Source: Priapulus caudatus (lineage: Eukaryota > Priapulida > Priapulimorpha > Priapulimorphida > Priapulidae). Taken from it: 22,317 nt of DNA. Made by a program: the position numbers and the translations under genes. The notes under the pieces were generated by a model. That model made no database searches. It was not told the origin of the DNA and worked only from the letters and a program-made list of their open reading frames with translations. Location: positions 29,271 through 51,587 of the forward strand of contig NW_014577931.1 of NCBI RefSeq assembly GCF_000485595.1. Direction: 5' to 3'. Below are positions 9,686 through 19,479 of this stretch, in pieces. Positions within the stretch are counted from its first letter, which is position 1, and each line of letters starts with the position of its first letter.

Positions 9686-10886
9686 ACTAAAGATTGTTTG
9701 AAGCTCCATTGCAACACAACAAGTGGACAGATTGAACACGAATCTCTCAACTAGACATTCAACACCACTACTATATAAACTATGGCCCCTATAAAAGCGA
9801 CTACAACAATATAGCCCAAGCCGTGAACGTATACGGCACTGATTTACCGACAGCTGGCAGTGGGTGCCGATATTTTCGCTCACGTCCACAGACCAACCAA
9901 CACGCTGGGAAAACTCTCTCGCAACGAGCTTATCGTGCGTTCCTCCCCAAATCACCGCCCGTACACACCATGCTGTCAAGCAGCTGGCATTCTAGCCGTA
10001 GGTTCCGCTAGCTAGACACTGACTGGCCGGCTCTTCGTGCGCGGGAGGCGAATCGATGTCGGGCGGCTGAACTGCAAACACGATCGCTTACGTTCAGTTA
10101 AAGCATTTACCAACTTTAGACGTTGTATCGCGACACTGAACACTGTGTTTTTAATTATCGGTGAAAGTAAAGTAGGTAAGAATGCGGGGTTCTTTGCGCA
10201 AAGCCAAATAATATAACTCGTCAAATTTTTCAAACAGAAAGTTTGAATAGTTTTAAACGGCAGCTTTATGTTCACAGGAGGAATGAGGAGTAATCAAGAG
10301 CATGCAGCATTAGTGCCATTACGTAACATGCAATACCTCAATTCCGCTCACAAGGTGATCGCTTATTCATAGCTATATGTAACATAGTGTTGAGATCATG
10401 CGAAATCCAGTGTGGGCATAGAAGTACTCGAGGTTTACCCTGTGAACACAACAACTGATTACTATTGAATTAAATTTGACAAATCTCTTTTTAACTATTG
10501 CAATTTAGGGGTGGGCTCCATTACTACGACCACGTTACATTCGATTTGACAGATAACACAGGTAGTTGATTCGACGTTATATATATTTTTCATCCAATTT
10601 ATTTATCTTAGAATAATGCTTGAAACGCTCATTTACTACTGTTTATACAAATCATAATCTCCAGAGTTGGGCATACTTCTTAGTTATTTTAGCCAAGCAA
10701 ATGGGCAGCGATCTAGTCGCTTCACAAGTTCTGTGTAACATAAATCCCATGGAATATACTACATCAAGATGATCAATTATTCTGACTGATATCACGCTCT
10801 CATTCACACGAGCATGTCGCTGTGTTCTACGTTTCACTGTTCTCTAACTACACTGCGATTGTCTAAAACATGTTAATGCATAATAA
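9686..10886. repeat. Left copy of the duplicated locus (2nd part), no supported gene
   Basis: It aligns along its length with 12421-13622. A plus-strand TATAAAAG lies at 9790-9797 and is kept at 12521-12528. The frames after it (9823-10011 and 12515-12748) agree only in short blocks such as SPPVHTM and RRFR because single-base indels move them. Whether a coding sequence underlies this is undecided. The minus frame at 10012-10275 starts at GTG and is broken in the other copy. Confidence 0.6.
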
Positions 10887-10911
10887 NNNNNNNNNNNNNN
10901 NNNNNNNNNNN
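10887..10911. other. Assembly gap, 25 N
   Basis: Exactly 25 N characters. The sequence to the right starts over at a point matching about 9080 on the left. The two gap flanks therefore overlap in content, and the gap probably does not represent missing sequence of unknown type. A fixed 25-N spacer is typical of some long-read gap-filling tools. Confidence 0.98.
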
Positions 10912-11208
10912 GGCGGCGGGCTTATCCGAACGCGAGCGTGCAGCGGATCGCTCGCCCCGTCCGATGTGTGGCACGCCGGCCGCAACAAGCGCCACCAGGG
11001 GCCGAGGCCCATGATGGCCGTCGATGAACATTGTCTGCTGGCCGCCCATGTCTTGGAAGTAGATCGAGGAACGTGAAGTGAGGATGCGCGGCTCGCCGAA
11101 AACTCCGAGCCCGACCACGACCGCTGATCAGCAGGATTGAGGATTGAGGCAGTGGTGAGCGCCCTTCTTCAGAGGCGGCGCGGCGCCGGAGGGCAGAATG
11201 CTGCGCAT
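10912..11208 (-). pseudogene. Second, partial copy of the membrane-protein 5' exon
   Basis: It matches 9080-9360 with many single-base indels. The minus-strand start ATGCGCAGC is at 11208-11200. The first frame stops after about 30 codons, and the hydrophobic segment continues in another frame (SAVVVGLGVFGEP in two copies). It is cut off by the gap. More likely this is a second noisy reading of the same exon than a true pseudogene. It is useful for error-correcting the left copy. Confidence 0.35.
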
Positions 11209-11378
11209 ATGAAGGATTGCAGACGCCTCAGTATACAGGAGTGACAACACAAGCAACAAGAGACGGACTGGAGAGTAACAGCTGCTCGCACACAATTCTC
11301 TTCCAGCCCACAAGAGTCCGTGTATAGTATATAAAAGAAGGCTTCGGTGATCTAAAACTAAATAAACATCTAATTAAT

Positions 11379-12258
11379 CGAACAAGAGCCGCGAGCTCGT
11401 CTGGTGCTCATCCGAGGTCTGTTGCCTAACGATTATAAACGTAAAATTTCCGAGTCGTGCGTATTAGTACCCACAGTTTGTTAGCGCGCAGATTATGCCA
11501 GGACACGCAGTTGCGTACACAATCGATTGTAGGAGACACAGCCCACTATCGCAGATGGAGGCGTAGGGGGAGGTGGGGCGAGGGGGTGGGAGGGAGGGGG
11601 CTCTAATAATGTAAAAGCAGTTCATCCTTTGTTAACAGTCAACAAATCCATGTTTAACCCTCCTCTTGAAGGGTCAAAAAGGTTATCCGACACATACTCT
11701 TCGCAGTCAGCGGAAGGAGCTATTCATGGTCTCTTTCAATAAACGCCATAAAAAATGCTAGGTCACTGCTGAAACAAAAAAAGATTTTTACAATCGCTCC
11801 GTCAGGCCATGTCTCTAAAAATGTCTAAAAATCTGCCCTGTGCACCCCATTGACCTTTGACAATCTGACCTCGCAATTGGCAAAGCTGATGGCTTCTTCC
11901 TACCATGATGCTTTACACCGACATATCACGAGCCTAGGTTTCGACCGTTTAGATTTGTCCGCAATTCTGCATTCTCCTCCCGTATACCTAAGTTAAGGAG
12001 GAATGTTCCCCTTCTCTTTATACACTCTTGACAGCTGTGAACCCTTTGACCCCCAGCTTCGACCATCCCAACTCGTTTGACGATCCCCCCACGACCGAAA
12101 TATCGTGACCGTACGTTCAGCCGGTTTAAAAAGATTTAGTGCGCAACATGTTGACGGGACGGACGCTCGGACGGACGGACGGCACGGACGGACGGAACGG
12201 ACGATGACGATCAAGCGATTCTACAAGCACTTGCATCTGACCTATGTCAGATGACCGC
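11379..12258 (+). repeat. Interspersed repeat, shortened copy inserted in the right locus copy
   Basis: It joins a 5' part like 1632-1785 to a 3' part like 2951-3543, with a purine-rich run (about 11560-11600) at the junction. The 3' end is more complete than in the left copy: a (GGAC)n tract at about 12153-12205, then the hairpin CATCTGAC-CTAT-GTCAGATG (12234-12253) and CGCTAAAAAG. The left locus copy lacks this whole insert, having only about 15 other bases there. The insert sits between the two units of the promoter-region tandem repeat. Confidence 0.7.
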
Positions 12259-12265
12259 TAAAAAG

Positions 12266-13622
12266 AGGAAATGTAAATTCTTTCCTGCTTTTTCTGTTCT
12301 ATCTTCCGGCCCACAAGGGCATTTCGATATTAAACAGGTTTGTGATCTCAAGCGCAAAAACTAAACCACTATACTAATACATCAAAAACAGCGGGAAAAG
12401 TAAATTATTTCCAGGCACTAAAGATTGTTTGCACCAAGACTCCATTGCAACAAACAAGTGGCAGATTGAACCGAATCATCCAACTAGGACATTCAACACC
12501 ACTACTATTATACTATGCCCTATAAAAGCGACTACAAGCAATTGTATAGCCAAGCCGTGAACGTATACGCACTGATTCTTACTCACACTGGTAGTGGGTG
12601 CCGATATTCTTCGCTCACGGTCCACAACAACCAACACGCTTGGGAAAACTCTCTCGGCAACGAGCTTATCGTGCGTTCCTCCCCAAATTCACCGCCCGTA
12701 CACACCATGCCTGTAGCAGCTGGCATTCTAGCCCGTAGGTTCCGCTAGCTAGACACTGACTGCCGTGCCTGGCTCTCGTGCGCGGGAGGCGAATCAGAGT
12801 CGCGGCTGAACTGCAAACACGATCGACTTACGTTCAGTTAAACATTTACCACCTATTAGACGTGTATCGCGACACTGAACATGTGTTTTAATTATCGGTG
12901 AAGTAAAGTAGGTAAGAATAGGCGGTTCTTTCTGCAAGCCAATAATATAACTCGTTCAAATTTTCAAACAGAAAGTTTGATAGTTTAAACGCGCAGCTTT
13001 ATGTTTCACACGGAGAATGAGAGTAATCAAGGCAGTGCAGCATTAGTGCATTACGTAACATGCAATACCTGCAATTCGCGCTCACAGGTGATCGCATTAT
13101 TCATAGCTAGTATGTAACATAGTGTTGGATCTCGAAATGCCAGTGTTGGCAATAGAATACTCGAGAGTTACCTGTGAACACAACAACTGATTACTATTGA
13201 ATAAAATTTGACAAATCTCTTTTTACTATTGCAATTTTAGGGGTAGGCTTCCATTACTACGACCACGTACATCGAATTTTGACAGATAACACAGTAGTTG
13301 ATCGGACGTTATATATTTTTCATCCATATTATTTATCTTAGAATAATGCTTGGAAAACGCTCATTACTCACTGTTTATACAAATCTAATCTCCAGAGTTG
13401 AGGCATACTTCTTTAGTTATTTTACCAAGCAAATGGGCAACGATCTAGTTCGTTCACAAGGTTTCTGCTGTAACAATAAATCCCATGGGAAATACTACAT
13501 CAAGATGATCAATTATTCTGTACTGATATCACCTCTCATTCACACGGCCATGTCGCTGGTTCTACGTTCACTGATCTCTAACTACACTTGATTGATCTAA
13601 AAGTCATGTTAATGCAGTATAA
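12266..13622. repeat. Right copy of the duplicated locus (2nd part)
   Basis: It aligns end to end with about 9530-10886. Differences are mostly one- or two-base gains and losses, often next to the same base, and much less often substitutions. Frames therefore shift constantly and no gene is supported. Similarity stops at about 13622, where the left copy meets the gap, so the right copy continues into unique sequence. Confidence 0.8.
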
Positions 13623-15484
13623 TCGTATTTTCTCATCCCTTGTCGCGTTCCTAGCTGCCTCCCAAAAAATAAATCACTTGAACCCACCGTTTTACCCGCG
13701 CAGAAAAAAAGCAGTTTAACTGCACAAACAAAAACCTATTAGACCCAACGTCCCACGTTGGAATATAGCAATTACACTGATCGCCTTTTCTTGTATATAT
13801 GCCCTGCTGGTTTACAAACCCTTCTGTTACTAACAGATCTAACACACGACTGACTTTCGATTAAAGCCCATTGAATTTTTCAGTCCCGACATTAAAAAAT
13901 CACGCGGATGTCGCAGGAAGACGATGTGGAACAGAGAGGCCTTTGAATGTTTGGCAAGGAGCATAAAATACTGATCAATGTGTGATGAAACTTATCATTA
14001 CATTGGACAGTTTCTATTATTAGTCCAGCACATAATTTTTGGTTTTAATCTTACAAATAACAACGAAATTCATATAAGCAATGACTGTTACAGTCTGTGA
14101 TTTATATAGTAAGTAGCAACTTTTTTTATATAAACTTTTTTTGATATAAGCTTCCTTGAGTAAATGTGATATTCCGGAAGACTACTGCACTACAGAGAAA
14201 TTTTTGCACCCTGCCGTCACACAGTGTGAAGCAGGATTTTGAGAACCTTCAACCTACTAACTCTAGCATTTAGCAGCTTAACTAGAACGTTTGCACGGAT
14301 AGAGGAACGAGTTGGAATTAGGACAGAATTTAGCAGCTCAACGGCGGGGCGCAATAAATTAGGGCCACATACAGCGTTCACTTTCACACGCAGCTTCCAG
14401 TTGATGCTCAACCAATGAACAATAACTTCTGCTCTAGTTTCGCAGCGGGAACTCCCCTACAACAATACAGTACAATGGGCAATTTACTACAGGCGTATAA
14501 TCAAGAGCAACAAAACACGCCTCTACACCTCAACTCGCAAATTTAAAAGAAAGCTTTTACCACACCGCACACTGTCGATTATGTCTGGGACCCGTGTACT
14601 AATCCGCAATCTAGGGGTGGGGCACCTACAGGGTTATTTCGGTACATTCATAGGGCCAGCAAGTACGGACAAAGCACTTAATTCTCTCCCACTTCTAAAG
14701 CCTATATCAGATATTGCATTACATCAGTTTATTGCCAAGGAGATTGCAAGGAGTAAGTAATAATTGGTCCGACTCACAAGCGTCTCACACGGATTGACAA
14801 CCATTTCATTCCTGGTCGAAAGATTTCATTTTAGCGCTTTCAATCATTTCGAAACATCCATAAATTGAAACCCAAGGATTGCAACATTTCCAGATAGTTG
14901 CTGAGACCAGGATGAAGCAGAAGACAGCTTTCGCTTCTGGGTCATCTGGGTCACAATATAATTGAGGGCAGCAGTTGCCGGAGTGTATGTGTGGACTGGC
15001 AAGAATCGAAGGTAGAAGACCCAGAGGGAAACCACGCGCTGAAAGTATATATGGACAGGCCGGTGAGCGATATGTTGGGGGGGACAGTACTGCTGCCGGC
15101 TCATTCATATATGACGAACGATTAGAACACAGTGGCCGATCTGTGGTTGTTTAGCCGAAGGTCCAGATGGATATCATATTATGGACCCTGATGATGAAAC
15201 GTATTATTGCAACGCCACAATGTCATCTATTTAGCGTCAGCAGATCTGCTTATATTACATAATGCATTCATTTGATTCAAACAGATGCTGGCGGACACTT
15301 ACGTGCTGCTAATTTCAACGCGCGTACTACATTGAATCACCCATGCCAAATGTCTCAGTTAATGATTGCGGAGGTTACAGCCATCTCATTTACGCCCCCT
15401 GTCGACACTAAACGACGTGTTCAGGCCACAAAAAAAATACTGCTAACTAATTGACTGTAATCAGACGTTTGTCGCTGTAGTGCG
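13623..15484. other. Largely unrecognised sequence with scattered protein-like frames
   Basis: Several short frames read plausibly but lack a start or known family: 13651-13845 minus (GTG start), 14217-14411 minus, 14806-15108 minus, and 14966-15154 plus. The last contains GLARIEGRRPRGKPR, which faintly recalls the basic tail of some LINE reverse transcriptases. At 14120-14150 there is a short direct repeat of AACTTTTTTTATATAA type. I cannot support a gene. Confidence 0.45.
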
Positions 15485-15776
15485 GTGAACACTATCTTTC
15501 TCAGCATACACCTCCATTTATCACAACCGACTTTTTCATCTAGCATTTCTCTTCTCTACTCACACACATTTTGTGAGGGTGGCCCCCCTGTATTATCTCA
15601 CACCCAAGTTTTTCGAACATACCCCCTTCTCTACGCACCCACACTTTATTTGCAAACATTCCTATTTCCCCCCTTCTCAGACTGACACCCACTTTATCTC
15701 AGCATCCCTTTTTCCTCCTCTACTCACACCACCTATTCTCAGCATCCCTCCTCCCCTTATCACACCTCCCGCTATG
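15485..15776. repeat. CT-rich degenerate minisatellite
   Basis: Variants of TCTACTCACAC, CACTTTAT and CTCAGCATCCCT recur at roughly 40-50 base spacing, with increasing regularity toward 15776. The two overlapping plus-strand frames here are low-complexity Ser/Pro/Phe peptides and are not genes. Confidence 0.6.
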
Positions 15777-16104
15777 CGTTAGTCTATCTGAGCGCAGACC
15801 TTCTGGGTAAACATTGGAAGAGTTAGCTGGCTTCAGTCAAGGCGCCGGAGAAGTGTGCTGGCACATAAAACGATCATGCAAAAGCCCGAACCCCCGCCTG
15901 GCTGAACTCACAGGACATAGTACGAGCAACACTGCATTTTTCATCATACTCATAGGCTAGCAGGCTACGTTGTTTAATTAACACACAATGGCAGCGGGTG
16001 TGAACAAGCGGCTGTCTTTAGGCATTGCCAGCTTGGCAGCTGTGATACCACTATTACAGACGATATAACAGCATCTATTATTAATCATAACCGCGGTTAA
16101 TAAT
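15777..16104. other. Gene-free stretch, no recognised content
   Basis: Mixed composition with no open frame of interest. The sequence runs up to the left arm of the foldback at 16105. Confidence 0.5.
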
Positions 16105-16397
16105 AACAAGAAAGAAAAATAACGCGCGTTGCTTACAGAGGCGTGACTTCAGGGACCCAATACGACCTCGGCTCGCGTCTGCTCGCGCTTAGCCTTCTGA
16201 ACGACACCTGCCGCCGAGCGAGCTGCGAAGCGAGACGTTTGCCGCGCAAGTTGAAAAGCTGTTCGCTCATACCCTGTGCAGCGAGTTGTTTACAAGATGG
16301 CGACGAAAAATCTGGCGAATGCGAAATCTAACATTTCTTGACGATCAACTTTGCAATCATATTTCAACTTTATTTCACTTTTCATCCATCAGTTTAC

Positions 16398-16401
<4 letters not shown>

Positions 16402-16450
<49 letters not shown>
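16402..16450 (+). repeat. Poly-A run of 49
   Basis: An uninterrupted A49 lies between the arms of the foldback element. It could be the tail of a retroposed insertion in plus orientation, but no body of a SINE or processed gene is recognisable just upstream. The length is likely to vary between reads. Confidence 0.95.
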
Positions 16451-16451
<1 letters not shown>

Positions 16452-16689
16452 AATATTCCATTTGTCATCAAATCTTTCGTATCTGCTAATTCGGTTTAAC
16501 AGCTACTTGTTCTCTCAGCGATTAAATAATCTTGCTGAGTACACCCTCCATGGGGGCCGCCATCTCTGATCTAGCGACGCGCACAAGCGAGCGCCACACG
16601 CGAGCGCTCGTGTTGTCGTTCAGGAGCGCTGCGGTTCGCATTCAAATCGAGGTTCGCATCGTAGGCGCTCGCTCTCCTGAACACGCCTC

Positions 16690-16770
16690 AGGTTCCTTAT
16701 CTGCAATTTATTACACTACGATATAATCATTTATTATATCGTAGTGTAATAAATTGCAGATAGGGAACCT
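16690..16770. repeat. Near-perfect palindrome, 38-bp arms
   Basis: Arms 16690-16727 and 16733-16770 are reverse complements with one mismatch and a 5-base loop (CATTT). It sits inside the right arm of the larger foldback at a point where the left arm runs straight through, so it was probably inserted there. Confidence 0.9.
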
Positions 16771-16802
16771 GGTAACAACGCGGTTATTTTTTCTTTCTTG
16801 CC

Positions 16803-17338
16803 TACCCGAAATGTTTGCTTGGTGTTAAGGCGTGCCGTGTTTTGTTTCGGTTCTCAAGAATCTAGATCCTTTTCAGAGCAATCATGCAAAAATGGACTTT
16901 GAGACTTTGCTCATACTTATATTTGCTGTTCTTGTTTATCATGTAGGTTTCTAGTTTCAGAAAAACTAGCATTCCTTGTGCATAGCTAGCCAACAATCAC
17001 AAAGTGTGTTAATTGGGGCCACTGACCAACTGCTGACTGGGGGTAGTGACTATAATGATACAAGGTGTGTCAACAAACCCATTAACACAAGGCAAGATTT
17101 TGCTTGTACTTTAACTTCCTCTTAGTGACTTGCTCTAACAAATAGGGCATTGGAAGTAGTAGTATTATATATATATATATATAATATTCTAATATCAACC
17201 ATATTGTAGATGGCATTATTAAACCTGCATTATTTGCTACAAAACTATTTTTATTTGGGGAGTAATTGCAATGACAGGTTATTGCAAAGGTTCTCATATG
17301 GGTGAATGTTCTTGGCCAAATTCCTCGAGAGTACACAA
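16803..17338. other. Gene-free stretch with a TA microsatellite
   Basis: A (TA)n tract lies at about 17166-17184. The minus frame 17082-17492 is mostly hydrophobic peptide from AT-rich sequence joined to the pyrimidine complement of the G-rich block, and is not credible. Nothing else is recognised. Confidence 0.5.
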
Positions 17339-17346
17339 CCCCCCCC

Positions 17347-17445
17347 CAGGTTCTTCCCCAGATGAATTGAAACAGGGGGAGCGGGGAGGGGGAGGAGAGG
17401 GGTAGGAGGAGGGAGGTGAAAACTAGGGGGGTCCGGGGGGCCCTG
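17347..17445 (+). repeat. Fragment related to the terminus of the 3-kb TIR element
   Basis: It begins CAGGTTCTTCCCCAGATGAATTGAAACAGGGGG, shown here in full only as far as its key parts: the terminus CAGGTTCTTCCCC and the AAACAGGGGG block, then purine-rich sequence and CTAGGGGGGTCCGGG. The same order occurs at 17993-18128 (CAGGGTTCTCCCC, CAAACAGGGGGG, G-rich tract, GGGGTCCGGG). It lacks the rest of that element. It is a solo end or a very short deletion derivative. Confidence 0.6.
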
Positions 17446-17452
17446 GTCGAAT

Positions 17453-17680
17453 CACTGGCAGCAAGAACAAGTCCGCACCTGCAGCACAACACAACGACTC
17501 ATTGACTATATTATAACAACATTATAATAGTTATATATAAACTATAACAACTAAGCTTTACTATAACACAAAACTACTGTACTATAAAACACTATATATA
17601 ACAGTGTTATATATAGTAAATAAAGATTGCGTTGTGTGCTGTAGACTGCAGGTGCGGACTTGTTTCCTGCTGCAGTGTCA
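17453..17680. repeat. Inverted repeat with AT-rich centre
   Basis: Arms at about 17453-17496 and 17629-17680 share ACAAGTCCGCACCTGCAG and its complement, plus CACAACACAACG and its complement. The 130-base centre is AT-rich and contains the 27-base palindrome ACTATATATAACA-G-TGTTATATATAGT (17591-17617). It is a likely small MITE-like element. Confidence 0.7.
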
Positions 17681-17747
17681 ATGGAATTCTTGCCGAGCAC
17701 GTGACAATGTAACCACACTCTGTTTAAACCTAACTGTTGGCTGTTGC

Positions 17748-17850
17748 CGAGTTTAATATAATTAATATGATGAATTGATAATACATTAAATTAATTTAAA
17801 TATATGTTAATATTATATCATAATGATATATAATTTATTAATTATTATAC
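17748..17850. repeat. Nearly pure AT tract
   Basis: About 100 bases with almost no G or C and many AATTA/TAATT and ATATAT words. It is a low-complexity region with no gene. Confidence 0.85.
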
Positions 17851-18020
17851 GGGCCGGGTTACCCTGACTTAGTGCTTAGTTATTCTATGACTAGACTAGC
17901 CGAGTAACTAAGCTAGGAGTAGGACTAGGACTCAGGAGTAGGAGGAGTATGACTGGGAAAAGTGATTATATTTATAAATATAATGACGTTTGCAGGGTTC
18001 TCCCCAGGATGAAATTCAAA

Positions 18021-18115
18021 CAGGGGGGACGGGGAGGGAGTAGGGGGGAGGGGGGGGGAACCTAGGGGGAGGGGGAGGGCGGGGAACTAGGGGGAGGGGG
18101 GAGGACGGAAACTAA
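18021..18115 (+). repeat. G-rich tract with quadruplex-forming potential
   Basis: Many G runs of three to nine are separated by one to four bases, with a repeating GGGGAACTAGGGGGAGGG pattern. It meets the simple four-G-run quadruplex rule many times over. It forms most of the left subterminal arm of the TIR element. Short reads and polymerases may fail here, so its length is uncertain. Confidence 0.8.
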
Positions 18116-18149
18116 GCGGGGTCCGGGTGCGCGTGTATTTTTACCGTAA

Positions 18150-18929
18150 CGCGAATTAATGACGTAACATCCCACCCACACCCATTAGACGTATTTGGGG
18201 GTTCTTGTATATATAGATAGCCGAGGTCGGTTGTACAGCCAAAGCATTTAGAGTGCCGTAGGCACAAGATAGGACACTCTCCAATGCTTAGCCCGATGTA
18301 GTCATGGGTCGCCACAACGACATGTTGGGAAGCAAGTTCACACGAAGTTCCGGGTTGCCGTGTATCTGCTTTACTGTGAAACTGGTCTCTGTGCTGCTGT
18401 CAGCCTCAGGCTTACTGTTCTGCTGCTAAATGCTCGAATCGTCAGTGTAAGCCGTCCGACCTGTCTTATCCTTCAGTTCCCCAAGAATACGGAAAGGTGA
18501 GAAAACATTCTTTTTAGTCGAAACTCCATCTAGTTGAAAGAGTTGCTGCAATCTTTGTGCATACAATGTCAGTACAGTGAGCCCAGTGTTGTTTGTGACC
18601 AGGGCCGTGTGCGGATTTACTTCACTACTTGTTGTTGTTGCCAACTGAGCATTTAAACGGCATTTTAGCAGCCAAGTTATCAGAAAATAATAAGCGCGCA
18701 AATAGAGTAGCCAGAAACCATTAATACTTTGAATAGTAGATACTTTGTGGTATCAATGGACTATTTGTTTAGACGCCCGTCCAATAAGTGCCGTGCACCT
18801 GTACCCTGCACACTGTCTGACACTACACACTGCCGAGCACTATTACAGTATCGCACGGCCGGCCCGTGTGGATAAAGATTCAATATCGGCTATACGCACG
18901 GCCGGCCGTATGGGCCGATCCAAATATGG
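18150..18929. other. Unique left interior of the TIR element
   Basis: Mixed-composition sequence of normal complexity. Minus-strand frames at 18112-18315 and 18426-18701 read like protein in places (for example SPFRILGELKDKTGR) but begin at GTG and TTG and have no recognised family. A captured host exon is possible. The stretch near 18845-18910 repeats CACGGCCGGCC twice. Confidence 0.4.
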
Positions 18930-19479
18930 CCTCGGAATGGAAGGAGAAGGAGAGGAAGCTGGTGGAGAAGGCAGAGCCGGAGAAGCTGAGTGGAGAAGGA
19001 GGAAGCCGCGAGAAGGTGGTGGAGAAGGAGGAAGGGAGAAGCTGGTGGAAAAGAAGAGAAAGGCGGAAGGCGAAGAAGGTGGTGGAAGAAGGAGGAAGGC
19101 AGAAAGCTGGTTGGAGAAGGAGCGAGGGAAGAAGGGAGAATCGGTGTTGAGAGAAGGAGGAGGGGGAGAAGCTGGTAAAGAGGAGGAGGGCGGAGAAGAG
19201 ATGTGTGAGAGAAGGGGAGTGTGTGAGAAGGGAGGAAGCGCAGGATAGGGAGAAGGTGTTGGAGACAGGAGCGGGGGCGGAGAAGGCTGGTGGAGAAGGC
19301 AGACGGGGGAAGCAGAGCGTGGTGACGAAGGATGGGAGAGCCTGCGTGGAGAAGGAGGAGGGGAGAAGAGAGGTGGTGGAGAAGAAGGGAGAAGCTGTGT
19401 GGAGAAGGGAGAGCGGAGAAGGAAGAAGGTTTGGAGAAGGATGGAAGGGGAGAAAGCTGGTAGAGAAGAGGAAGCTACG
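18930..19479 (+). repeat. Purine-rich minisatellite, left arm
   Basis: The plus strand is almost only G and A, built from variants of GGAGAAGCTGGTGGAGAAGG and GGAGAAGGAGG. Several overlapping frames of Glu/Gly/Arg/Lys-rich peptide, and Ser/Pro-rich frames on the other strand, come from this composition and are not genes. It is the inverse of the pyrimidine-rich tract that follows. Confidence 0.9.

Larger units (their letters stand above)
16105..16802. mobile_element. Foldback element with ~200-bp arms
   Basis: Left-arm pieces find reverse-complement partners on the right in the expected order. AACAAGAAAGAAAAATAACGC (16105) pairs with the run before 16802. GAGGCGTGACTTCAGG (16138) pairs with CCTGAACACGCCTC near 16677. 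TTCTGAACGACA (16195) pairs with TGTCGTTCAGGA near 16613. AAGATGGCG (about 16294) pairs with CGCCATCT near 16558. The arms are CpG-rich and diverged. The middle holds a 49-base A run. No transposase is visible. The right arm carries an extra palindrome of about 80 bp (16690-16770) that the left arm lacks. Confidence 0.65.

Noticed and set aside
10012-10275. 87-codon minus-strand frame
   Set aside because: The matching region near 12750-13020 has frame-breaking indels, and the start is GTG. Not reliable in error-rich sequence.
13651-13845. 64-codon minus-strand frame
   Set aside because: GTG start and an upstream in-frame stop. Reads smoothly but matches nothing I know.
15272-15454. 60-codon plus-strand frame preceded by an AAACAG acceptor-like site
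   Set aside because: It starts at TTG. The possible acceptor is weak and lacks a clear polypyrimidine tract. No family is recognised.
18426-18701. 91-codon minus-strand frame in the TIR element
   Set aside because: TTG start, no internal ATG and no transposase motifs. It could be a captured exon, but that is not supported.
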